Below, in pieces: positions 55,833 through 64,000 of a stretch of 64,000 nucleotides of DNA. The notes beneath the pieces are model-generated. The model made no database searches, was not told the DNA's origin, and saw only the letters and a list, made by a program, of their open reading frames with translations. Source of the stretch: Engraulis encrasicolus. Its lineage: Eukaryota > Chordata > Actinopteri > Clupeiformes > Engraulidae. Position 1 is the first letter of the stretch. Each line of letters starts with the position of its first letter. Location: positions 37,570,159-37,634,158 of the forward strand of contig NC_085871.1 of NCBI RefSeq assembly GCF_034702125.1, given 5' to 3'. The position numbers were made by a program, and so were the translations under genes.

Positions 55833-55880
<48 letters not shown>
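55833..55880 (+). repeat. (CA)n microsatellite after e6
   Basis: A pure run starting 7 bp after the e6 donor, so exon e6 is bracketed by CA repeats. Confidence 0.95.
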
Positions 55881-55882
<2 letters not shown>

Positions 55883-56831
55883 TACCAGTTCACATCATCC
55901 ATCTCAGGCAGAACAATAGATATTTATGGATTTAATCAATGAGTCTCTTAACCTAGTGAGCTAAACCCTTAGAGCTGAAAGCCTAGGTAAAAAATGGTGT
56001 AAAAACATGCTGCTAATTATCACAACGTTTTTTAACGATGTCACCAGTAGCCTATGTAGCAACCGGTTTGCTCCAATAACTTGGTGAATTTGCAAATTAC
56101 AGTAGTAATTACAAGTTACAAATTACAAGTACAAATAAGGCGCGGGGGTGTGTTTGCCAACCTCCGGTACATCCGTGAACTAAAGGGAGAGTTGGTCATC
56201 TTCAGCCCCAAAATATTTGCCTCTGCCTGGGCCAAACCTTAGCATATGGCCCTAAGATGTGGATCACTTAAAATGCCAACGTTAGCTTACCCAGCCAGCT
56301 TAGAAAAACGAGTGGTCAAAGGGTAATGTGGACTTACTTTGTTGTGCAGTTTGTGGTGCATTTTTACATCAATATACGGTGGCCACAACATTTATAGTCT
56401 CTTAGGGTCTTTAAAGTGAGCAAAAACGTTCATGTTAGAAATCGACCACAAGTCCGCTATGTTTTCCACCTAGAAGAGTCTTGCATGCGTCTTGCGTCAT
56501 CGCGTGCCCAACGAGCATGTGTGGAACGACGGGAATGATTGTTAATTCTGAATAAAAGGTTACATGACAGAGGAACATGTTTATTCGGAATTAAAAGAGG
56601 AATAAACCACCCACTTTATTCGGAATTAAGTTTAATTCCTCTCACAAACAGTCAGCCTGGTGAAGGTTAGTTGAGCGCAGATTTGCTCTGGTCAAGAGGA
56701 CCAATCACAGTGGCTCCTGATGCCGTTGTCTGTGTAGTTCGTCTGTGGGCAGTCACGTTTTTGAAGGTGCACACCACATGACGGCGGAGTCGGAAAAATG
56801 TCTGCGCGAAGTGGCGCAGACAGGTTTGTTT

Positions 56832-57205
56832 TAGGGTTGCACTTGCAACTAACGATTATTTCAATAGTCGACTAATCGACAGCTCTAGTCATGATTAGTC
56901 ACGATTAGTCACAGAAAAAAAAATACTTGCTCCAACCTCCGACAAACCTTCCCGGCCTCCAAAGCAGGGAAGTGAAAAAACTCACAATGACCTTTAAATC
57001 ATGATAGTGCCTTTTTTACTTACATTAGAAATACTTTTATTGCTTTATTGAAACCTAAAACTGCCCAGCACGTATGAATTGGACGTTGTATCTTGCAGTA
57101 AAGTAAGTAAAAAAGCATTGAATTAAATGAAATGATTAGTTGACAATGAAAATTGTTGTCGACAAATTTTTATAGTCCATTAGTCAACTAATCGTTGCAG
57201 CCCTA
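56832..57205. mobile_element. hAT-like MITE
   Basis: The termini TAGGGTTGCACTTGC and AATCGTTGCAGCCCTA are flanked by an exact 8 bp duplication GTTTGTTT (56824-56831 and 57206-57213). Confidence 0.85.
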
Positions 57206-57402
57206 GTTTGTTTCCGAGCATAAACCGGGCTTTAGGCCACAGCTGCCCCATGCAGTAACATACACAATGTGATATGAACATGACATTGCATTGGACCAAT
57301 GTCTGCTACCTGCTGCCTAATCAACAATTCTGTTTAGCATTTTCCTTTTTGTTTTCTTTCTTTGTATTTGTATGTCACTTCGGTTCTTTTCTTGTTCTTT
57401 AG

Positions 57403-57470
57403 ATGAAATGGACACCTCCACAGAACAGACAAACTCCTCATCTGCAGGCATTAGAATGGAACTGGTGCAG
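57403..57470 (+). CDS. Locus C exon e7
   Basis: The exon is 68 bp after GTTCTTTAG and before GTAGAG. It encodes EMDTSTEQTNSSSAGIRMEL and VQ. The SUMO-type lysine seen in locus A (IKSE) is Arg here (IRME). Confidence 0.75.
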
Positions 57471-57759
57471 GTAGAGTCACATTTATTTCCCCCCAGAAAT
57501 TATCAGGAAAGTTTTTGTAAACAATTTAAATGTACATTTTGAACCAATGGTTGTTTTTTTTTTGCAGTGGTAGGAAGCCACACTTAAAGGCTGATTTGTT
57601 AAAAAAAAATAAAAAAAACAACAACCCTCCCCCTCAGTTCAGTTTTCCCCATCCATATGTGTCAAATTAAAAGAATATTAAGCTATTTTGTACAGAAATT
57701 GTTAAAATTGTACTCTTTCTAAACAATTGCACTTTTTGTTCTTTGACAATGCATTTCAG

Positions 57760-57919
57760 GAGGAAGATGAAAAGTTAGACATGACTCCAATCGTCAGCTC
57801 TGATCCAGAACCAGTCAAGTTTTTGAGATTATCAGTGCAATTAGTTGACTGTTGTGTAACACAAGGTCAGCAAAGAACAACCAGCAGGAACAATGAAGAT
57901 GGAGAAAACCCCTATAATG
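57760..57919 (+). CDS. Locus C exon e8
   Basis: The exon is 160 bp after GCATTTCAG and before GTAGTA, phase 0 to 1. It encodes EEDEKLDMTPIVSSDPEPVK and LRLSVQLVDCCVTQ, ending NEDGENPYN. It is close to locus B2 e8. Confidence 0.78.
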
Positions 57920-58003
57920 GTAGTAAGACTTTAGCGGTTCATGCAATTACTAAATTAAGACTGTTTAAAAAAAAACAATGCTATTTCTTTATTGTGATCA
58001 TTA

Positions 58004-58005
<2 letters not shown>

Positions 58006-58070
<65 letters not shown>
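58006..58070 (+). repeat. (GT)n tract at e9 acceptor, locus C
   Basis: About 32 GT units end directly at TTTTCAG (58071-58077), the splice acceptor of the finger exon. The tract therefore occupies the branch-point and polypyrimidine region. Confidence 0.95.
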
Positions 58071-58077
<7 letters not shown>

Positions 58078-58889
58078 AAGGGATAGCAGGAAAGGGATCA
58101 GAAATGGCATCGTCTGCAGTCCCCAAATTCACAGAGGTGGATAATGGGAGGACATGTAAGTCTCCTGTCTGTGGAAAGGATTTATCCAGAAAATCAACAA
58201 TGGAAAAACACCAGCAGGACGTTCACACAAAAGAAAAGAATCATCTCGAACAAGACCAGCACACACACACCGGAAAAACGCTCATCCACACAGGAGAGAG
58301 ACCGTTTCACTGTGGAGAATGTGGGAAGACTTTTACACAGGCAGGACACCTCAAGATACATCAGCTCATCCACACAGGAGAGAAACCGAATCGATGTGGA
58401 GAATGTGGAAAGACTTTTACACAGGCAGGAAACCTCAAGATACATCAGCTCATCCACACAGGAGAGAAACCTTACCAATGTACTGTATGTGGCAAGTGTT
58501 TCAAACATGCAGTCAGCCTCAGGAACCACAACCTCATCCACACAGGACAGAGACCGTACCAATGTGGACAGTATGGTAAGAGTTTCTCTCAAACAGGAGC
58601 CCTCACACTGCACCAGCTCATCCACACAGGAGAGAGGCCATATCAATGTGGACAGTGTGGGAAGACTTTTACACAGTCAGGAAACCTCAAGAAACACCAG
58701 CTCATCCACACAGGGGAAAAGCCGTACCAATGTACCGAGTGCGGAAAGTGTTTTAGAGAATTGGGACATCTCAGAACCCACTGGCGCCTTCACACAGGGG
58801 AGAGACCCTTCCAATGTGACCAATGTGAAAAGAGTTTCACACATGCAGTCAGCCTCAAGAATCACAAGCTCACCCACACAGGTGATTGA
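58078..58889 (+). CDS. Locus C zinc-finger exon e9
   Basis: The exon joins e8 in frame (E-GIAGKGSEMASSAVPKFTEV). After finger 1 (CKSPVCGKDL) a finger present in B2 is deleted, leaving linker sequence ([18 protein letters not shown]). Six further intact C2H2 fingers follow, plus one broken finger (YQCGQYGKSF, second Cys changed to Tyr). The frame stops at TGA where the linker should read GERPYQC. Linkers are IHTGEKP/ERP. The homologous array continues beyond the stop. Confidence 0.82.
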
Positions 58890-59292
58890 CCGTATCAGTG
58901 TCCAGAGTGCAGTAAATGTTTAAGAGAATCGGGAACTCTCAAAAAGCACCAGCTCATCCACAGGAGAGAAACCCTACCAATGTGGACAGTGTGGTAAGAG
59001 TTTCACACAAGCAGGAAAACTCACGCAGCACCTGCTCATCCACACAGGAGAGAGACCATTTCACTGTGAAGAATGTGGGAAGACATTCAGACAGTTTGGA
59101 GATCTCAAAAAGCATCAGCTCATCCACACAGGGGAGAAATCACGCACATGTGGACAGTGTGGTAAGAGTTTCACCCGAGCAGAAACCCTCAGGAGAAAGC
59201 GGGGGAGAAGCGCCACCAATGTTCAGAATGTGTCAGATCTTTTTCCCCAGTTGGGGAAACTAAGAAGGCACCTACACACTCACACAGGAGAC
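58890..59292 (+). pseudogene. Zinc-finger remnant after locus C stop
   Basis: One finger ([20 protein letters not shown]) follows in the same frame. A 2-base loss in CTCATCCACAGG (CTCATCCACACAGG elsewhere) shifts the frame. Two intact fingers then appear ([19 protein letters not shown] and [19 protein letters not shown]), then decaying ones, ending at TAA near 59304. Confidence 0.78.
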
Positions 59293-59464
59293 AAGACAGA
59301 CTAAGAAGGCACCTACACACTCACTCAGGAGAGAAGCCCAACTAAGAAGGCACCTACACGCTCACACAGGAGACAAGCCCTACTAAGAAGGCACCTACAC
59401 ACTCACTCAGGAGAGAAGCCCAACTAAGAAGTCACCTATGCAGTCACACATGACACAAGTCCAC
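59260..59464 (+). repeat. 41 bp tandem repeat derived from a finger
   Basis: The motif CTAAGAAGGCACCTACACAC recurs at 59260, 59301, 59342, 59383 and 59424, an exact 41 bp period. The unit matches half a finger plus linker ([13 protein letters not shown] when read in frame). Confidence 0.92.
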
Positions 59465-61116
59465 CCAACTGCAACGGTAAAAAGTGTTTCAAATGTGCAA
59501 GTGCACAACATTTCGCCACACACATCCACATCCACACATGCCTGTTAACACATGGGAAAAACTGGACCAACTCACCAGGCAACATTTTTTTTCGGGTTCT
59601 TCTAGTTTACCAAGCTAGTTCTGAAGTTCTGTTCTTATGAATAACTTGTAAATGCATGTTATAGAAACTTGTAAAAGCTTGTTGAACGACATCCATAACT
59701 TTTGTATCCCAAATCATAGTTCTGTTTCAATTTTTTAGTGAAATATATGCATACTGCTGACTTAAAAGAAAACACTTAAAACATTATCTTATTCATTCTC
59801 AATTCTTTCCGTTTCATTATTTTGCTAGTTATTATAGCTTTAGAACATTTTAATATTTTTGGTTACCCTGGGCTAAATCACCTGTAATAGGAAAGGTTTA
59901 TTAATTTTGAGAGGTTTATAAATGTCAAAGTAAAGAAGAAGGAAAAAATGGTGTCTGTTGGTGTCCATCTCTTTATCTAACCTCCCGTCCGGTCCTTGTC
60001 TTGTGCTTGTGGCATTGTGATGTGAGGCAAGATGCCATCGCGAAAGCATTAAAGTTATTGTGTATCTGACAGAGGGGAAACTCCATTGTATTCTCCACGG
60101 AGGCAGTGTGTCAGCAAAAGCATGAGGGCACAAGTAAAAGGACAGAGGAAAACAACAAACATAACAAAAGCCGCTCTGCTGAAATTTACAGCAGGAAAAT
60201 CTTATTGATTTCCCCTCAGAGGAGTGGTGACACCAAGGCATGAGGTCACAGGTTGGAGGAAAGGATGGGAGGATGTAGAATGACTTGTTAATTTGCGTCT
60301 ACACTTACCAGCCACATTAGGCACACATTCCTAACTGTTCATTGACACAAATTGCAAATAATCAGGCAGGAACTCGATGCATTTATGGTAGGCGTTGACA
60401 TGGTCAAGAGACAATCGGATGCAGTTCAGGCCAAATATTAGAATGAAGAAGAAAGTGATTGAAATTATTTGAACATGGCATGGTTGAATATATGGCACAG
60501 TGAATGTACATTATATCTAATCATTCAGAATGGAAAGCATGCATTTTGCTTTTGATGTGTTACATTGCAAAACTGTCTACACATTATCTTTGAAGAAACA
60601 CAACACTACCACTGCAGTATTACAGCGGGAAATGCACTAATTTGATATTTAAAATCAGCACTGCGATAGAATTGCAGCTTTTCTGTGATTGGTAATAGGC
60701 TACAACTAACTAACCTATTTAGAGTCAATGTAGTGTCACATCCCCGTACAGAAATTAATATGTGGGCCTATCCATTTCTATTATTTTAATTTTGATGCAT
60801 TAATGTTTGTCAGCAGGGGCTCTACAGCTGCCCATGTAGGTGTTGCGAAGCTCTAGTGGGGCGTAGAGAAGGATACAGCTAAGAGGGGAAGGGGCAGTGC
60901 TTAGTTGGCAATGGGCGACATAATTAGTCCAGTTCAGTTTTAATAATAAGAAATGTGTTGGAAGGCTTTTGATGAGGTCGGGGGGGTGGTCAAAGGTGTC
61001 TGCTAAATGTAATGCAATGTAATCATCTAGAGAAATATATATATATATATATATATATATTATTATTATTATTATTTTCTATCTACTGTCACTGGAATCA
61101 CTGTATGTATGTCCCT
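59465..61116. other. Locus C to D intergenic region
   Basis: The first ~500 bp align with the region after locus B2 (ATTCATTCTCAATTCTTT and others), so it is duplicated 3' flank. From about 60250 I see only unassigned sequence and an (AT)n/(TAT)n tract at 61034-61078. Confidence 0.5.
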
Positions 61117-61586
61117 AGATTTTCCCCCGTAGCAGCAGGGGGCGATAAAACTTTGTCGCACTTGAACTCAGCTTAAGTCCAGGTTAGAAGAAAATTGAGC
61201 ACGGGCATAAACAATTTCTTCGCATGCACTTGTGTTTTGAATAAGCGCACTAGCTTTACAACGTCATTGATCAAAAAAAGAGAGAAAGAAACACCACGGT
61301 AAGGTTTGGTAGAGCATGTGTGATTCAGCATGTTTATAATTCATTCTCTTTAAAGTAGGTCACGATATGTCTATCGAACTAAAGGCGTATGAAAAGTCAC
61401 TTGTTTTCACAATGAAGTTCACGAAAAGAAAAGATCAGCAGTCTTGCATACTGGGCTTCCGTTGTCATTTTTGTAAATTTGTCATTTCAAATTAATAGGC
61501 ACCACAAGATATTTTATGACCCTATCGAGCCGATCCATCCGTCTATGACTTGAAGTTCAATATCCAACTTCATATCAGCACCAACA
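61117..61586 (+). promoter_or_regulatory. Locus D promoter and 5' leader region
   Basis: This block aligns with 51965-52477 of locus C and ends at the start codon. Upstream sequence is unrelated, so this marks the 5' boundary of the duplicated unit. Confidence 0.55.
61132..61145 (+). promoter_or_regulatory. CTCF-like motif, locus D
   Basis: GCAGCAGGGGGCGA is identical to the motif in the locus C promoter. Confidence 0.45.
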
Positions 61587-61598
61587 ATGGCCTGTGAT
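61587..61598 (+). CDS. Locus D exon e1, coding part (MACD)
   Basis: ATG GCC TGT GAT is followed by GTGAGT. The context ACAATGG has A at -3 and G at +4, a strong start. Confidence 0.7.
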
Positions 61599-61689
61599 GT
61601 GAGTCTGAAGGCAAATGAGCATTTTTTAACAGATTTGCTGTACTTGACATGCAAGTGTTTCATTTTAACGAGAATGTATTTACTTGTAG

Positions 61690-61782
61690 ATTATTGAGAT
61701 TTCTCACCATATTAATGTGAATCACAAGCAAGCCTGTACGGACCTTGAGAAGGCCAGTCTATTCATCACAGAAGCATTGCAG
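61690..61782 (+). CDS. Locus D exon e2
   Basis: The exon is 93 bp after TACTTGTAG and before GTAGGC. It encodes IIEISHHINVNHKQACTDLE and KASLFITEALQ. The first codon is ATT, unlike ATG in locus C, which supports translation from e1. Confidence 0.78.
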
Positions 61783-61924
61783 GTAGGCAACACTTTGTTT
61801 CTTTACAAAACTACAACGTCAACATCTTAATGAAGAAAAAACCCTCTAATGTACTGAGGCATCATATTCCACAAACCACTGCATCCTCTTGCCCCCATTG
61901 CCAATAAGGTGACTTTTGGAGCAG

Positions 61925-62645
61925 GAGGGTCATTCCATGTCAACATGATTCCCCAGGTGACCCTCTCCGATTTGCCTGATATCTCACATACAGGTACCTT
62001 TTGATGCCAATTGAAAGAATCCCAAGTATTAGCATCCTACATCTAACGGTTGTGAAGACTAGGCCCTCCAAAGTTAGGGGTTAAGAAGGCGTTGCAGGCG
62101 TCACATGCCAACATGGTTAATTTGAAGCCTGAAGTAGGAACCGTAGGGTCATTTTGTCCCAAAGCTGTTTTTGAGTCTCCCTTATTCTGTCAAGTGTCCT
62201 AGAACTTTGGAATACACTGTACAGTTCCCAAACATTGTGTAAAATCAATGATTACTCCAAAAGCATGCATAGTTTCCAAGATCTGGAACCCCAAAATGTC
62301 AAAACTCTTCTTCTTTTTCACAAATTCAGTTTTCAAGGCTAAATCAAAGTATGATATTTGTACTTCATCTGATAGACAGGGCCATATTGAGGGGGCATGG
62401 CGATTTTTAGGCCTGCACCTTCCTTCAAAATTAAACTAGAGGTGTCCAAATCTGCTTGTAAATTTTGGAAGCATTTCACAGGCTTGAAAAGTGGGTGTGG
62501 CACCCAAACTTTGGAGGGCCTAGTCTTCACAACCGTTAGACGTAGGATGCTAATACTTCACATTCTTTCAATTGACATCAAAATGTACCTCTATGAGAGC
62601 TATCAGGCAAATCGGAGAGGGTCACCTCGGGAGGACGACGTGTGA
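61925..62645. mobile_element. Element X, uninterrupted copy
   Basis: The outer ~130 bp are inverted copies (CAGGTGACCCTCTCCGATTT at the left; AATCGGAGAGGGTCACCTCG at the right). It is homologous to the interrupted copy at 5228-7080. Class unknown. Confidence 0.65.
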
Positions 62646-62770
62646 ATTGAAATGGAAAGACCCAGGAAGCAGGTAACACTGAGTGTGTCAACAATGGTAG
62701 GGACTGTGTCATGCTATCACTGATTTTGGGCACTCTGTCCTAGGGAACCTGTTTGAACTATGTATTATTA

Positions 62771-62794
62771 GTGTGTGTGTGTGTGTGTGTGTGT
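62771..62794 (+). repeat. (GT)n microsatellite before e3
   Basis: A pure run ending about 11 bp before the e3 acceptor AG. Confidence 0.9.
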
Positions 62795-62805
62795 CTTTCA
62801 ATTAG

Positions 62806-62985
62806 AGTGAGATCCAGAGGAATACAACTCTGTGCATGTTAATCCACCGTCTGGAAGAGAGGGCGGCTGAGAATGGAAGGAGCCTATCAGAGCAGACGGA
62901 GTCAAACCGGCAGGTGAAGCTCCAGGTGGATGAACTGCAGAAACAATTGGAGGAGAAAGACAACTCACTAACACAAGCCAAACAA
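62806..62985 (+). CDS. Locus D exon e3: coiled coil
   Basis: The exon is 180 bp after CAATTAG and before GTGTGT. It starts SEIQRNTTLCMLIHRLEERA and ends LTQAKQ. Family heptads are intact. Confidence 0.83.
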
Positions 62986-63304
62986 GTGTGTGTTTATTTC
63001 CTTCATAACTCGTGAATTTGACTTGGAAGTGCCCATTCTCTTAGTTCAACGACCTCAGAGAACTACAGCATTAATCAGGCCTTTAGTTTGAAGCATTGTT
63101 GGCTGTATTTTTTGTGAAAACATGTAGTTGAACCTATCGCTGGTTAATATGGACAATTAATGTCTACATCGAAAATGTGTCAGGGCGAGCATACACAAGT
63201 GGGAGAGATCACTTTTGTATAACAACTACAGCCAAGATGTGAGTTTGTATGGATAGTGGATACACATTGAGTGAGTGTGTATGCTCAATTGTTCTTTTCT
63301 GCAG

Positions 63305-63375
63305 AGTATTGCTGTCCTGAAGAATGAACTGGGGGACCTGAAACAGCAGCTGCAGAGCCACCAGAGTAATCATAG
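63305..63375 (+). CDS. Locus D exon e4: second coil
   Basis: The exon is 71 bp after TTTTCTGCAG and before GTATGG. It encodes SIAVLKNELGDLKQQLQSHQ, with 2 nt left for e5 outside the window. Confidence 0.82.
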
Positions 63376-63445
63376 GTATGGTTTTATCCATCTAAATTTC
63401 ATATCTAATTTTTCTTTGAATATTTGCCTGATTGACCTCGGCATT

Positions 63446-63449
<4 letters not shown>

Positions 63450-63478
<29 letters not shown>
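63450..63478 (+). repeat. (AC)n microsatellite
   Basis: At the same position as the locus C repeat at 54653. Confidence 0.92.
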
Positions 63479-63479
<1 letters not shown>

Positions 63480-64000
63480 TTTAATCTATTATAATATTAT
63501 AAGAATCTAACTATTATAATATAACAATCTTTTCAAAATCTATTTTTTGATGATTTGCCTGATTGGCTTAGACATGGCTCAGACACGCTATAAAGGACAC
63601 CTGTAGTATCTACCTTATTGTCCACGGCTACAAGGGCGGCGCCATTACTGTTTTGGTAGCAGTGGCTACTGGAAATCCTGTGAGAGCACTGGAAACATTG
63701 AAATAGCCGGGGTTAGTGGGCGGGGTAATAAGACGGATAGATTTTTGTTTCACAATTCGCTTGCTCTTGATGGCGCATCCTGCAGCAATTTCCAGTAGGC
63801 ACATGCCCACTACGAAATTATAATACATTCTGGTTCAAATTTGTGGTTTATTGCCATGACTTCGACTCCACATTCATGTCACATGGTATGCGGGAACAGA
63901 TTTTCTGCTGCGGAGCTGGACAGCTACTCTACCCTCGCTGCACTGGCATGAGACATCCTCCATGTTGTCAGTAATCGGCCCTGATCTGATTGGCACTCAT

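Larger units (their letters stand above)
52478..59292 (+). other. Locus C: complete coiled-coil C2H2 zinc-finger gene
   Basis: All nine family exons are present in order with compatible phases, giving about 590 codons to the TGA at 58889. The protein would run: MTCD; e2 (HINANHKQACSDLEKASLFI), amphipathic; e3 and e4 coils; acidic e5 to e8 with one VKEE SUMO-type site; then a C2H2 array. A nuclear, oligomerising DNA-binding factor is likely (inference from domains). I see no KRAB, BTB, SCAN or FAX-type domain, so the N-terminus differs from the common finger-associated classes. The fingers after 58889 are cut off by a stop and a frameshift. Confidence 0.75.
61587..64000 (+). other. Locus D: coiled-coil C2H2 zinc-finger gene (3' end outside window)
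   Basis: Exons e1 to e4 are present with the same order, lengths and phases as locus C. Intron e4-e5 is also conserved (GGCGGCGCCATTACT; GCCCTGAT...TGATTGGCACTCAT at the window end). Exons e5 to e9 should lie beyond 64000. Element X (61925-62645) sits in intron e2-e3. Confidence 0.7.

Noticed and set aside
58144..58923. 259-codon alternative-frame ORF over locus C fingers
   Set aside because: It is a Ser/Thr-rich shadow (repeated SSSTQER) of the finger linkers and has no splice-compatible leader.
1..64000. Prokaryotic operons, CRISPR arrays, phage or attachment sites
   Set aside because: Exon-intron structure, microsatellites and eukaryotic transposons make the window clearly vertebrate; the tandem repeats found are microsatellites, finger codons or the 41 bp minisatellite.

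Overview
This is a teleost-like vertebrate genomic window: short GT-AG exons in long introns, dense (CA)n microsatellites, tRNA-derived SINEs, and Tc1, hAT, PIF/Harbinger, piggyBac and Penelope-type remnants. Every host gene I can support lies on the + strand.

Two gene families are present. The first is a tandem cluster of one multi-exon C2H2 zinc-finger family. Its reconstructed order is: e1, a four-residue start exon (M-A/T-C-D); e2, 31 codons; e3, 60 codons of coiled coil; e4, a second short coil; e5 to e8, short acidic linkers with SUMO-type psi-K-x-E sites; e9, a terminal zinc-finger exon. Locus A (1 to 17.5 kb, first exons outside the window) has e3 to e8 and then three zinc-finger exons. 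Locus B (44.1 to 49.3 kb) has only 3' parts: one lone finger exon, then an e8 plus e9 pair. Locus C (52.4 to 59.3 kb) has all nine exons. Locus D (61.1 kb to the window end) has e1 to e4 and continues outside. Exon phases agree across copies, which is the main evidence for the models. The protein would be a nuclear DNA-binding factor that self-associates through the N-terminal coils; that role is inferred.

The second family is one gene between loci A and B (26.4 to 41.7 kb) resembling the teleost SAMD3-like proteins. It has three in-frame copies of a PB1-like N-terminal exon, then five exons of the conserved C-terminal region. Its stop codon is formed by the first bases of a hAT-like insertion.

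Between and inside the genes the sequence is mostly layered transposons. Many have exact target-site duplications: 8 bp for hAT, TTA/TAA for PIF, TTAA for piggyBac, TA for Tc1. Highlights are a 3.8 kb palindrome with the same ORF in both arms (34.1 to 37.9 kb), two Tc1 fold-back elements, and a three-deep hAT/piggyBac/MITE nest (17.7 to 21.2 kb). No rRNA, functional tRNA, CRISPR or prokaryotic features are seen.
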